Assembly: GCA_002368795.1 (NCBI GenBank)
Contig: DFFG01000019.1
Span: 1-20,872 of the forward strand
Source: Eubacterium sp. UBA3782
GTDB taxonomy: Bacteria; Bacillota; Clostridia; Lachnospirales; Lachnospiraceae
Length of the DNA stretch: 20,872 bases
Direction: 5' to 3'
Positions 1 to 7,743 of this stretch are shown here, one piece after another. The notes below the pieces were generated by a model. It saw only the letters and a list, made by a program, of their open reading frames with translations, did not search any database and had not been told where the DNA came from. The translations under genes and the position numbers were made by a program. The first letter of the stretch is position 1, and each line of letters starts with the position of its first letter.

Positions 1-64
1 ATTCCTCCAAGTACCGGCGTTGCGGATGTTCCCTCCAGAATGTTTATGCACGCTTTTTTCTTAA
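1..64. repeat. Partial copy of a long palindromic intergenic element, cut by the window edge
   Basis: Bases 11-48 match 6229-6266 with three mismatches in 38, in the same orientation. At 6105-6297 this segment is one arm of a 193-bp imperfect palindrome. Here only that arm is in the window; the other arm would lie to the left. As in the second copy, the element sits downstream of a minus-strand gene (here the flavodoxin gene). It is probably a dispersed 3'-end element; no coding capacity is evident. Confidence 0.55.
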
Positions 65-67
65 TGC

Positions 68-109
68 GACAGCCCCTCTTTGTCCGTGTCTTTAAAAACA
101 GAGGCTGTC
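68..109 (-). terminator. Hairpin downstream of the flavodoxin gene
   Basis: GACAGCC..CTCT at 68-79 pairs with AGAGGCTGTC at 100-109, with a two-base bulge and a roughly 20-nt loop. It lies about 60 bp beyond the stop codon of the flavodoxin gene. There is no good T-run directly after the stem on the minus strand, so the terminator role is tentative. It could instead be part of the palindromic element to its left. Confidence 0.35.
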
Positions 110-168
110 CCTTTTGCCTGCCGGCTGTGTCTGCCAAAACAGATCAGCCAGAAATCCACCCCCGCATC

Positions 169-663
169 TTAGCCGAACAGCTCCTTTGCCTTTGCGGCCA
201 TGCGCTCGCCGTAGATCACGAAGGTGTCCTCGAAGCGCTCCAGCTCGATCATGTCGTTGGTCGCGATGGGTCCGAAATGGATGACCGGCTCGCCCATGGC
301 ATCGCCGCTGGAATAGATCATCGCACCCTTGACCATGCAGTGGTCGAGGATCTCACGGATTCCAAGCTCCGCTCCACCGTGCACATATTTTGCTGTTGCA
401 AAGGCACCGATCAGCTTGCCCGCCAGGTTCAGCCTGTCAGAATCGGTCAGCATGAAGTTCATCATCTGTCCGGTGATATGAGCCGCATAGATCGGGGCGC
501 CAAAGATGATGCAGTCACAGGACGAGGCATATTCAAAGTCAACATCATCGATGGAGAAAGTACGTGCCTCACATCCCTCAACCTTCTGTATGCCCTTCGC
601 GATCAGCTCGCCCATGTGCCTGGTGTTTCCGGAAAAGCTGTAATAAATCACTGCTGCCTTCAT
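169..663 (-). CDS. Flavodoxin-family protein
   Basis: This is a 164-residue protein with the flavodoxin fold, probably a soluble FMN-binding electron-transfer protein or a small NAD(P)H:FMN-type oxidoreductase. The N terminus is a beta strand (KAAVIYYS) followed by the FMN phosphate loop FSGNTR at residues 9-14. A hydrophobic strand and loop (IIFGAPIYAAHITGQM, about 52-67) resembles the second flavin-contact loop, and GAFATAKYVHGGAE (about 86-99) the third. Length is normal for short-chain flavodoxins. The start is supported by AGGAGG eight bases upstream of the ATG. It is a single-gene unit with its own TATAAT promoter. The redox partner cannot be told from the sequence. The family call is firm; the physiological role is not. 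Confidence 0.88.
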   Translation of the reverse strand: MKAAVIYYSFSGNTRHMGELIAKGIQKVEGCEARTFSIDDVDFEYASSCDCIIFGAPIYAAHITGQMMNFMLTDSDRLNLAGKLIGAFATAKYVHGGAELGIREILDHCMVKGAMIYSSGDAMGEPVIHFGPIATNDMIELERFEDTFVIYGERMAAKAKELFG

Positions 664-693
664 TGCTCATTCCTCCTTGCATCTTTTTTCTTT

Positions 694-722
694 ATTATAC
701 ACCAACAGTATATCCATGGCAT
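694..722 (-). promoter_or_regulatory. Probable promoter of the flavodoxin gene
   Basis: Reading the minus strand, a perfect TATAAT (694-699) lies 17 bp after ATGCCA (717-722), which matches the -35 consensus at four of six positions. The gene starts about 30 bp downstream of the -10. Confidence 0.5.
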
Positions 723-734
723 GATTTTTCAGAA

Positions 735-830
735 AAAAGACGGCATGTGCATCCCCTGAAACTGCCGCTGCTGATGCGCTCTGCGCATCGTGCTGAAAAA
801 TGACGGCATGTTCACTCCCGGAAATGCCGC
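735..830. repeat. Two imperfect direct repeats around a small hairpin
   Basis: Two copies of a 32-35 bp block (about 735-766 and 796-830) share GACGGCATGT followed by CCC..GAAA.TGCCGC. Between them is a small inverted repeat, GATGCG (773-778) with CGCATC (784-789). The block lies just upstream of the flavodoxin promoter and could hold paired regulator sites. The spacer 664-1014 otherwise contains only this block, the flavodoxin promoter and the transporter terminator. A minus-strand frame here encodes the peptide MPSFF twice because of the repeat; I do not consider it a gene. Confidence 0.45.
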
Positions 831-860
831 GCCGCAGCTGGAGTCGGCAGCTGCAGGGAA

Positions 861-929
861 TAAAAACGCCCCGAACAGAGTCTGCAGGACTTCCGCAGTT
901 TCCTGCGGAGCCTTCCTCTGTCCGGGACG
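861..929 (-). terminator. Strong intrinsic terminator of the MFS transporter gene
   Basis: On the minus strand a 14-bp stem (bases 916-929 with 867-880, two G-U pairs) encloses a second perfect stem, TCCGCAG with CTGCGGA, closed by a GAAA tetraloop. It is followed directly by TTTTTA (861-866). It lies about 85 bp after the transporter stop codon. Confidence 0.8.
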
Positions 930-1014
930 CTTATGCATTTATTCCTTATTCAGTTTTTATCGTCCCTGCCTCGCGGATCGCGATCCGTCCTGTCAGGTTT
1001 TTCCATCCGAGCAG

Positions 1015-2235
1015 TTACTGTGCTTTCTTCTTTCCCAGGGCATAGACCGGAATGGATACAAGGAAGACAAGCAGCTGGCCGACTGCAGCGACGGTGAACT
1101 TACCGCTCATGGAGTTTGCATCGCCGAAGAAGATCTGGGTAAGGAAGTTGATGACATAGATAGCAACCACCATACCGAAGTTCATGAAGCCGGCGAAGAT
1201 AGCCATTGCCTGACCGTACTGTGCATTCGGATATTTCTCATGCAGGTAGTTCATGATGTAGGGGTTTGCTCCCATCATGGCAAAACCAAGAACGAATCCG
1301 CATGCATAGATAGCAATAAGGCTGGTCGTGACAAAGATCGGAAGGGCAAGGGCAATTACGCACAGACCCATGAGTACCGGAACGGTCCATTTGCCAAGCA
1401 CCTTGGCATATGCGCCATACATGAAACCGGCAAAGATACCGCCGATGGTAACCATACTTGCGCCAAGAGCAGCTGCGGATGCATCACCCAGGTTGTAAGC
1501 GTTCTGGATATATGCGGATACATTGGTTCCGAATACATACAGGAACAGGAAGAAGAAGAAATAGTGGATGGCGATGATAAATGCCGGAGTCATGCTCAGC
1601 TTCTCGCCAGCCGGAACCTCTTCGGGACCTGCTGCGGGAGCGGGAGCATTCTTGCCCTCAGGCTCAACATTCGGCAGGCAGATAAAGGTAAGGATCAGCT
1701 CGACAATATAGATCGGGATCCATACCAGGTAAGCATTCTGCCAGCTGCCGGTCTGGGCAGTGACGATACCGCCGATGTTCTGGATGCCGACACCGATCAG
1801 GTTCATGACACCAGAAGTGATACCGAACATCGTTCCGCGCTTTGCATCATCAGAGATGGCAGCTGCGAGCTGCAGTGCGACCATCGTGTTCATCGCGCCC
1901 TGGTTGATACCGGCAAGACCGGCGGCAACGATCAGGATATAGATGTTGCTTCCGCCCACCAGGAAGAAGATCAGGCCGTACAGAAGCATGGCAGCTTCAC
2001 AGACCATGATCAGATACTTGCTGGGGATCTTTTTGTTCAGCTGGCCAACAAGGAAACCATAGATCGTTCCGACCAGAGCCGGAGTAACCAGAAGGGTCTG
2101 AACAACCGTCGGACTTACATTTGCATAAGTCTGCATGATGTTGCCCAGAAGACCCATCGTCATGTTCGACGCCATAGCGCCTGCGCAGAAGGCGAAAATG
2201 CCTATCATCTGCTTCACATTGATTTTGTTTTCCAT
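1015..2235 (-). CDS. MFS-family membrane transporter
   Basis: This 406-residue integral membrane protein has about twelve hydrophobic segments in two halves, split by a hydrophilic loop (EPEGKNAPAPAAGPEEV, about residues 200-216). It fits the Major Facilitator Superfamily. Small-residue-rich helices such as GMVAGINQGAM-like LAGINQGAMN and GFVLGFAMMGANPY are typical. The frame is open further upstream to 2280, but I start at MENKINVKQ because GAGGG lies about eight bases before that ATG and the 15 extra residues (Gln-rich) are unlike the family. The substrate is unknown; oxalate/formate-type or sugar-type carriers are both possible. It is divergent from the MATE pump gene and ends in its own strong terminator, so it appears monocistronic. 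Confidence 0.85.
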   Translation of the reverse strand: MENKINVKQMIGIFAFCAGAMASNMTMGLLGNIMQTYANVSPTVVQTLLVTPALVGTIYGFLVGQLNKKIPSKYLIMVCEAAMLLYGLIFFLVGGSNIYILIVAAGLAGINQGAMNTMVALQLAAAISDDAKRGTMFGITSGVMNLIGVGIQNIGGIVTAQTGSWQNAYLVWIPIYIVELILTFICLPNVEPEGKNAPAPAAGPEEVPAGEKLSMTPAFIIAIHYFFFFLFLYVFGTNVSAYIQNAYNLGDASAAALGASMVTIGGIFAGFMYGAYAKVLGKWTVPVLMGLCVIALALPIFVTTSLIAIYACGFVLGFAMMGANPYIMNYLHEKYPNAQYGQAMAIFAGFMNFGMVVAIYVINFLTQIFFGDANSMSGKFTVAAVGQLLVFLVSIPVYALGKKKAQ

Positions 2236-2583
2236 AAACACACCCTCACATAACAAAAACTGCTGTTGCTGAAGCTGCAACCGCGCCCGGATGCCCTGCT
2301 GCCTTTTTCGCCAAAATGATTTGCCAGGAAAGTGGCAGAACCGTTTTTGCAGACTACAGCAGCAGACACTCCTAAGGTTATTTTATAGGGCAGGAACAGA
2401 TAAGAAAATGTATAATCTGCACACAATAAACCGATTTTTAGGTTTTAATTTTGTGCTTAAACATTATATTGCATCATTCGGGCGAAACGCTTAATATATG
2501 TATAATTGACTTATTATGTCTGCACCACAAAAGATCACAGGCGGCTGTTTTGCATTGCCGCAGATCAAGGAAAGGATCAACGT
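2236..2583. other. Divergent intergenic region between the MFS and MATE genes
   Basis: This 348-bp AT-rich spacer holds the 5' ends of both divergent genes. No gene is supported. Short frames crossing it lack ribosome binding sites. On the MATE side there is a plausible promoter (entered separately) and AAGGAAAGG at about 2567-2576, eight bases before the MATE start. On the MFS side several AT-rich hexamers exist (for example TATAAA near 2384-2389), but none has a convincing -35. Confidence 0.5.
2469..2497 (+). promoter_or_regulatory. Possible promoter of the MATE gene
   Basis: TTGCAT (2469-2474) and TAATAT (2492-2497) are 17 bp apart, about 87 bp before the start codon. A second -10-like TATAAT occurs at 2501-2506 but has no matching -35, so the exact start is uncertain. 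Confidence 0.35.
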
Positions 2584-3987
2584 ATGCCAGAATCATCCAA
2601 CAATTATCCCGCAAAGGAGAACATGCTCGGGACAAAGCCGATCCCCCAGCTGATGCTGCAGTTCGGCATCCCGTCTGTCATCTCCATGTTCGTCAACTCG
2701 ATCTACAACCTCGTTGACCAGATCTTTATCGGCCAGCGGGTAGGCTACCTGGGCAACGCCGCAACAAACGTTACCTTCCCATTTGTCACTGTCAGCATGG
2801 CCATCTCCCTGATGATTGCCGTCGGTACTGCCGCCAACTGCGGACTGAACCTCGGCCGCAGGGACCAGGAGCGGGCCGACCGCACCATGTGCTGCGGCTT
2901 TTTCATGGCCGCCGTATCCAGTGTCATCCTGCTGGTGATCGGCCAGCTGTTCATGCCGCCGATGCTCCGGCTGTTTGGCGCGACTGACCCGGTCATGCCG
3001 TATGCCGTCCCCTATGCCCGGATCTATATCCTGGGTCTGCCCTTTACCGCACTGGGCATTCTCTGCAGCGACATGATCCGTGCAGACGGCAATCCCAGCT
3101 ACACCATGAAGAGTATGCTGGCCGGCGCTGCATTTAACATCGTGTTTGACTACATTTTTGTTTTCCCGCTGAACATGGGCGTACAGGGTGCTGCCCTGGC
3201 TACCATTCTCGGCCAGCTGCTGACCCTGGTCATCAACCTGCGCTACATCCCGAAATTCAAGACGCTGCACTTTAAAAAGGAATATCTCCGCTTTGATCCG
3301 TCCATCGCCACAAGCATCCTGACGGTCGGCTTTTCTTCCTTTATCACCCAGTCGGCCATGCTGGTCACCCAGGTCGTCCTGAACAACCAGGCGGTCAAGT
3401 ACGGTGCCCTGTCTGAATTTGGCGCAGAGATCCCGCTGACTGTCTTTGGTATCGTCGGCAAGATCAACGGCCTCATGGTATCCGTCATCATGGGTATGGT
3501 CGTCGGCTGCCAGCCGGTCTACAGCTTCAATTACGGCGCAAAAAAATACAGCCGTGTACGTGAGCTGATCCGCGATTCCATGATCACCGGCACCGCCATC
3601 GGCCTCATCGGCATGGCCTGCCTGCAGCTCTTCCCGCAGCAGCTGATCTCCATCTTCGGCCAGGAGGATGCTCTGTACAACACATTTGCTGTCATGGCGA
3701 TCCGCACGATGACCATCTTCATCTTCATCCTGGGCGTCCAGATGACTGCAGGAACCTATTTCCAGGCCGTCGGAAAGCCGAAGTATTCCATCCTGATCTC
3801 TCTGTCGAGAAATCTGCTGTTTATGGTTCCTTTCCTGATCATCCTGCCCATCTTCTTTGGCATCAAGGGTATCATGTACTGCTACCCGGCATCCGATGTC
3901 TTCGCCATGACCCTCAGCACAGCACTGCTGGTCATGGAGATGCGGAAACTCGGCAAGGACGACGAAAGCGCAGCTGCCGGCGCCTGA
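2584..3987 (+). CDS. MATE-family multidrug/Na+ antiporter
   Basis: This 467-residue protein has about twelve transmembrane helices in two homologous halves and belongs to the MATE (multi-antimicrobial extrusion) family, nearest in style to MepA-type pumps. Family signatures include the N-terminal LGTKPIPQLMLQFGIPSVISM, VDQIFIGQRVG after helix 1, and MIRADGNPSYTMKSM after helix 5. GCQPVYSFNYGAKKYSRVRE opens the second half. Such proteins export cationic drugs or dyes in exchange for Na+ or H+. The frame is open to 2506, but the ATG at 2584 has AAGGAAAGG just upstream and starts at the usual family N terminus. It is the only plus-strand gene in the window and ends about 150 bp before a bidirectional terminator. 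Confidence 0.92.
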   Translation: MPESSNNYPAKENMLGTKPIPQLMLQFGIPSVISMFVNSIYNLVDQIFIGQRVGYLGNAATNVTFPFVTVSMAISLMIAVGTAANCGLNLGRRDQERADRTMCCGFFMAAVSSVILLVIGQLFMPPMLRLFGATDPVMPYAVPYARIYILGLPFTALGILCSDMIRADGNPSYTMKSMLAGAAFNIVFDYIFVFPLNMGVQGAALATILGQLLTLVINLRYIPKFKTLHFKKEYLRFDPSIATSILTVGFSSFITQSAMLVTQVVLNNQAVKYGALSEFGAEIPLTVFGIVGKINGLMVSVIMGMVVGCQPVYSFNYGAKKYSRVRELIRDSMITGTAIGLIGMACLQLFPQQLISIFGQEDALYNTFAVMAIRTMTIFIFILGVQMTAGTYFQAVGKPKYSILISLSRNLLFMVPFLIILPIFFGIKGIMYCYPASDVFAMTLSTALLVMEMRKLGKDDESAAAGA

Positions 3988-4018
3988 CAAGCACCCTTCG
4001 CATCAAAAAGTTATATGT

Positions 4019-4111
4019 GGCGCCAGCTATTTGCTGGTGATCACAGATAACTGCATTGCATGGCAAAAAAATATCTGCGGCGCCAGCCCTTCGCTGGTGA
4101 TCATAGATAAC
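4019..4111. repeat. Two hairpin repeats with a 60-bp period
   Basis: Bases 4019-4051 recur at 4079-4111 with five mismatches. Each copy contains a small hairpin, GCCAGC-(5)-GCTGGT, followed by GATCA.AGATAAC. They lie in the 3' region of the MATE gene, before its terminator. The exact 60-bp spacing suggests a tandem duplication. Confidence 0.6.
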
Positions 4112-4139
4112 CATATCAGACAGCGAAAAGGCTGCCCTA

Positions 4140-4185
4140 AAAAAATGTGCCTGAACATTCCACGGAATGCGCAGGCACATTTTTT
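4140..4185. terminator. Bidirectional terminator between the MATE and htrA genes
   Basis: AAAAAATGTGCCTG (4140-4153) pairs perfectly with CAGGCACATTTTTT (4172-4185). Inside is a second stem, CATTCC (4156-4161) with GGAATG (4164-4169). T-runs follow the stem on both strands, so it can end MATE transcripts on the plus strand and htrA transcripts on the minus strand. Confidence 0.85.
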
Positions 4186-4250
4186 ATGCTTCGTTATTAT
4201 TTATAATCTTCCCAAACCGGTAAAGGCTTGTCTCTCTGGGTTTCCACCTT

Positions 4251-4318
4251 CAAGAACGCCTCGGCGTTCTTGCCGCGACGCGCACGGTGCGTAAGCACTT
4301 CCCACTATGCGCGTCTGC
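4251..4318. repeat. Dispersed structured repeat, copy 1
   Basis: This segment matches 20761-20828 in the same orientation with four mismatches in 68; the first 48 bases are identical. It opens with a near-perfect hairpin (CAAGAACGCC with GGCGTTCTTG) and contains GTGC-GTAA-GCAC, a stem with a GNRA-type loop. The rest of the 4186-4363 spacer shows no gene. The repeat lies just past the htrA stop codon. Confidence 0.7.
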
Positions 4319-4363
4319 CATCCGCCGGACATCCTGCAGCTTAAGGAAACCTTTATTCAAATC

Positions 4364-5998
4364 TTAGAAATTTCCGCTGCCGGAAGGACCGCTTTCCTGT
4401 CCGTATCCGCCGTAGGGATCGTTTCCAAAGAAGTAATTGAAGATATCCTCTTCGTCCATCCCGCCGTAGCCATCACCGCCATAGTAAGGATCCTGAGGCT
4501 GTGTGCTCTCCGCATCCTCCTGGCTGTCTTCAGAATCATTCTGGCTGTCCATGGTTCCGTTCTGATTGATCCCGGCCTGTTTTGCCGTTCCGAGGGTCAC
4601 TGTAAAGCTCTGCTCCACGTAGACGCCGTTATCTGCTCGCTGCGCCAGCACCTCGATGGTCTCTCCGGCTTTGTATTTGGCGATCAGCTTCTGCAGGACC
4701 GCCTGGGTCTTTACGGAATGTCCGTCAAAGCTGGTGATGATATCACCCTTCTGCAGGCCGGCCTTCTGTGCCGGGCCGTCCTCTGTGATCTCAGTGATGC
4801 AGATACCGGCAGGCATGCCATAGAGCTGGGAATACTCTTCCGTAACCTCTGCAAAGCTAATGCCAAGATAGCCTCTGTCCTTCTCTGCGACCTCTGTCCG
4901 GGCCGTCCCGTTCATCATCTCCTCCAGGATCGGCACAGCCTTTGCCATCGGGATCGCATATCCCATGTTGTCTACGGAGGCCTCGCCGTAGGAGGAAGAG
5001 CTCTTTGCCTCGTTGATACCGATCACCTCGCCGCGCATGTTCAGGAGGGCGCCGCCGCTGTTGCCGGCATTGATGGCCGCATCGGTCTGGATCAGCCCTT
5101 CCGAAGTGGCGGTTCCGTTCTCATCTGAGAAGTCCAGCGTCCGGTCAAGGGCGCTGACGCAGCCGACCGTCACGGACTGGCCATAGCCCAGTGCGTTGCC
5201 GATGGCCACAACCTGTTCACCCATCTTCACAGCATCGGAATCACCGATCACTGCTACACGGATCTGATCCTTTGTCTCCTCGCTGATGTCATCCAGCCGG
5301 GCGGAAAGAACTGCCAGATCGTTGTCCGGATCCTCGCCCTTTACCGTGACCTCAACAACAGATTCATCAATAAAGCCGATGGAAACCTCCGTAGCACCGG
5401 CAACCACATGCTCGTTCGTCGCGATAAGCAGTTCCTTATCGGTCTGTCCGACGATAATTCCGGTGCCGGCCCCCTCGACCTCATACTGCTGCCGGCCGCC
5501 AAAGAAGCTCCTCATCTCCTGGACCGACATCGTCGAGACCGTGACCATGGACGGCATTGCCGTGGCAGCCACATCGGCTACCGTCATCGCTGCACCCGTG
5601 CTGCCAGTCGAGGAAACCTTTCCTTCCGCATTGGCCCGCTCCACAGAAGCCTCACTGGAAGCCATCGCAACAGACGCCTGCGCGGTACCGCCAGCCGGGC
5701 CGATCAGCCGCTCCGCGGCCTCATTCGTCGCGTAGGTAACAGAGCCTGCAACCAGTCCAAAGACCAGGGCTGCCGCCACGGTGCCCATCCACTTCTTCGA
5801 CTTTCCACTCTTTTTCGCCTTTTTCACAGGATCCTTCGGGATCCATCTGGACTTATCCCTGCCGGAGCTGGACTGTCCGGAACTCCCGGTACCGCCGGGT
5901 ATCCACATATCGCCCGTATCCCCATAAGAACCGGCAGAAGAATCCTTCCGCTCTGCTCCGTCAAAACCATTTTCTTCGTAAAAATTATTCTCGCTCAT
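4364..5998 (-). CDS. htrA: Membrane-anchored HtrA/DegP-type serine protease with PDZ domain
   Basis: This 544-residue protein is a quality-control serine protease of the S1C family that degrades or refolds damaged extracytoplasmic proteins. Residues 1-68 are a hydrophilic cytoplasmic arm with WIPGGTG and RWIPKDP motifs. One membrane helix follows (about 70-91, WMGTVAAALVFGLVAGSVTY). The trypsin-like domain covers about 140-365 with the full triad: H197 (ATNEHVV), D227 (DNDLAVL) and S314 (NAGNSGGAL). A PDZ domain follows (about 375-468, with GYLGISF and AGLQKGDIITSFDG). The tail (480-544) is Asp/Gln-rich and then Gly/Tyr-rich, an unusual extension. The ATG has AGAAGG upstream and a good promoter at 6038-6066. 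It is a single-gene unit. Confidence 0.94.
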   Translation of the reverse strand: MSENNFYEENGFDGAERKDSSAGSYGDTGDMWIPGGTGSSGQSSSGRDKSRWIPKDPVKKAKKSGKSKKWMGTVAAALVFGLVAGSVTYATNEAAERLIGPAGGTAQASVAMASSEASVERANAEGKVSSTGSTGAAMTVADVAATAMPSMVTVSTMSVQEMRSFFGGRQQYEVEGAGTGIIVGQTDKELLIATNEHVVAGATEVSIGFIDESVVEVTVKGEDPDNDLAVLSARLDDISEETKDQIRVAVIGDSDAVKMGEQVVAIGNALGYGQSVTVGCVSALDRTLDFSDENGTATSEGLIQTDAAINAGNSGGALLNMRGEVIGINEAKSSSSYGEASVDNMGYAIPMAKAVPILEEMMNGTARTEVAEKDRGYLGISFAEVTEEYSQLYGMPAGICITEITEDGPAQKAGLQKGDIITSFDGHSVKTQAVLQKLIAKYKAGETIEVLAQRADNGVYVEQSFTVTLGTAKQAGINQNGTMDSQNDSEDSQEDAESTQPQDPYYGGDGYGGMDEEDIFNYFFGNDPYGGYGQESGPSGSGNF

Positions 5999-6037
5999 AT
6001 CTGACGCCTTCTTTTTTAACTCCCTAACGGGATTTCT

Positions 6038-6066
6038 ATTCTACTAAAAGACAGTTTAGGGCTCAA
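6038..6066 (-). promoter_or_regulatory. Promoter of htrA
   Basis: On the minus strand TTGAGC (6061-6066) and TAGAAT (6038-6043) are separated by exactly 17 bp, a good vegetative sigma factor match. The expected transcript starts about 32 bp before the htrA ATG. Confidence 0.6.
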
Positions 6067-6104
6067 ATATGTTCACTTTTTGTGTTGTTTGTGAAAAAAT
6101 TGTG

Positions 6105-6297
6105 AAGAGGCTGCCGTCAGCTAAGAACAGACAGGCATAAGCATTCTTTCGGGAAACGCTCCCGCTCTGTCCTCGCGCAGCGGTACTATGGCCCGGTTCA
6201 GATGGGATCCTCCATCTGACCGGGCCAAGGACCGGCGCTGCGGATGTTCCCTTCAGAATGTTTATGTCTGTCTGTTAATGGCTGGCGGCAGCCTCTT
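6105..6297. repeat. 193-bp imperfect palindrome after the M20 peptidase gene
   Basis: The two ends are exact inverted copies (AAGAGGCTGCC at 6105-6115 and its complement at 6287-6297). Inward the arms stay similar: the ACAGACAG block, then CATAAGCATTCT against CATAAACATTCT. The centre is a strong hairpin, GGCCCGGTTCAGATGG (6190-6205) with CCATCTGACCGGGCC (6212-6226) and one bulged T. It begins four bases past the peptidase stop codon. On the minus strand it is followed within eight bases by six Ts, so it may act as a giant terminator. Another copy begins at the window's left edge, so this is a family, possibly MITE-like, though I see no target-site duplication. Confidence 0.75.
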
Positions 6298-6300
6298 TTC

Positions 6301-7743
6301 TTAATGGTTTGCCTTTATCAGGTTCCGGTAGAAGTCGACGCAGCCGGGCAGGCAGCTGTACTCCAGGTACTCGTTGACGCCGTGCATGCCTTTCATCTGG
6401 TCCGGCCCCATCACGATGGGGGCAAAGCGGATCACGTTGTCGCAGATCCGCTGGTAGTTGATCGCATCGGTCGCGCCGGTCATGACGTAGGGCGAGCAGA
6501 CGATGCCTGGAAATGTTTTTTCTGTCGTTTCGACGATCATGCGGAAGGCATCACCCTTGATGTCCACCGGCTGGCTGAAGTCGTTGGCGTGAAGGATCTC
6601 TACGCCGAGGCTGTATTTTTCTGCCTTCTGCCGTACGATGGCCAGACTCTCTTCCATGCCCTGGTGCGGGATGAACCGCATGTTGGCGCCAAGTGTTGCT
6701 TCTTCTGGCATCACGTTGCAGGCATCGGACCCGCTCTGCATGGTAAAGGCGATGGTCGTCTTCAGCATGGCGCCTGCCTGCGCCGAGATGGAGGGCAGGA
6801 CAGCCAGCAGGACCGGCCGGAACAGCCAGATATTTTCCAGTACCAGGCGAAGCCCAAAAGAGGAGGCATAGGGAGCCAGGATTCCAAACATGTTCTCGAC
6901 CTCCCGGGACATATACTTGCGGAAGGGGGAGCGGGTCTCCATCTCGTGCACGAAGCCGGCCAGTCTGGCGATGGGAGATCCCTTCGCCGGCGCGGAGGCG
7001 TGGCCGCCGGTACTTTTTGCGGTGAACCGGATATCGCCCTTTCCCTTCTCAAACACGCCGATCATGGCAAAGTTGCCGGGGATCCCGCCGATAGGATCGG
7101 TGATGATAGCGCCGCCCTCATCGCAGACCAGATAGGGACGCACGCCCCTTTTCTCCAGATAGTCCACCAGCTTCGGACAGCCGTCGCCTGCCCATTCCTC
7201 CGTGCAGGAGGAGGACAGCCAAACGTCCTGCTCCGGCACATAGCCCTCGGCAAGCAGCTCCTCGGCTGCCTCCAGCAGGCCCATCAGCGAGCACTTTGTA
7301 TCCACGCTGCCGCGGCCCCACACTCTTCCGCCTTCGATCTCCCCGGAAAAGGGCGGATGCGTCCATGTCCCTTCTGCAGGGACCACGTCCTGGTGACTCA
7401 TCAGCACCAGGGGACGGTCATGCGCCTTTCCCTCCCAGAAAAACAGCAGGCTTCCGTCGATCTCGATCTTTTCCAGATGCTCATACACCAGAGGAAACAG
7501 CTCCTCCAGCACCTGATGAAAGCCAAGGAATTTCTCCCGAAGGTCGGTATTCATCCGCGATACGGTCTCGGTCTTTACCATGGCAGAAAGCTTTTCTGCA
7601 AGTCCAAGAGCCCTCTCCTCATCCGCCGCCGGCCGGTAGGCGGCCGTCTTTTTCGGCGTGAAGGCCGTGCGGATCACAGCGATCAGAAGCAGCGCCAGAA
7701 GAAGCAGGACCACCGCTCCGATCAGCCACAAAATGTAATTCAT
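6301..7743 (-). CDS. M20-family zinc metallopeptidase, membrane-anchored
   Basis: This 480-residue protein has an N-terminal membrane helix (residues 3-25) followed by an M20 amidohydrolase/carboxypeptidase domain of the PM20D1/succinyl-diaminopimelate desuccinylase type. The metal-site motifs are clear: SHQDVVP with H117 and D119, GRGSVDTK with the bridging D148, CTEEW with E182 and E183 (catalytic base and ligand), and CDEGG with D208. FTAKSTGGHASAPAKGS marks the lid/dimerisation region, as in related enzymes. It probably hydrolyses small peptides or N-acyl amino acids. It is last in a three-gene operon: its ATG overlaps the preceding stop codon (ATGA), with AGGAGGTGA upstream. Coupling to two membrane proteins suggests processing of an imported peptide-like substrate. 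Confidence 0.92.
   Translation of the reverse strand: MNYILWLIGAVVLLLLALLLIAVIRTAFTPKKTAAYRPAADEERALGLAEKLSAMVKTETVSRMNTDLREKFLGFHQVLEELFPLVYEHLEKIEIDGSLLFFWEGKAHDRPLVLMSHQDVVPAEGTWTHPPFSGEIEGGRVWGRGSVDTKCSLMGLLEAAEELLAEGYVPEQDVWLSSSCTEEWAGDGCPKLVDYLEKRGVRPYLVCDEGGAIITDPIGGIPGNFAMIGVFEKGKGDIRFTAKSTGGHASAPAKGSPIARLAGFVHEMETRSPFRKYMSREVENMFGILAPYASSFGLRLVLENIWLFRPVLLAVLPSISAQAGAMLKTTIAFTMQSGSDACNVMPEEATLGANMRFIPHQGMEESLAIVRQKAEKYSLGVEILHANDFSQPVDIKGDAFRMIVETTEKTFPGIVCSPYVMTGATDAINYQRICDNVIRFAPIVMGPDQMKGMHGVNEYLEYSCLPGCVDFYRNLIKANH

Noticed and set aside
790..2253. Long plus-strand open frame (487 codons) opposite the MFS gene
   Set aside because: It is the antisense shadow of the transporter. 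Its product is Asp/His/Cys-rich low-quality sequence with no ribosome binding site, while the minus strand gives a clear membrane protein.
2593..3990. Long minus-strand open frame (465 codons) opposite the MATE gene
   Set aside because: His/Asp/Gln-rich antisense shadow; the plus strand has a well-preserved MATE protein and ribosome binding site.
4307..5128. Plus-strand frame opposite the 3' half of htrA
   Set aside because: Shadow of the protease gene; no ribosome binding site and no recognisable domain.
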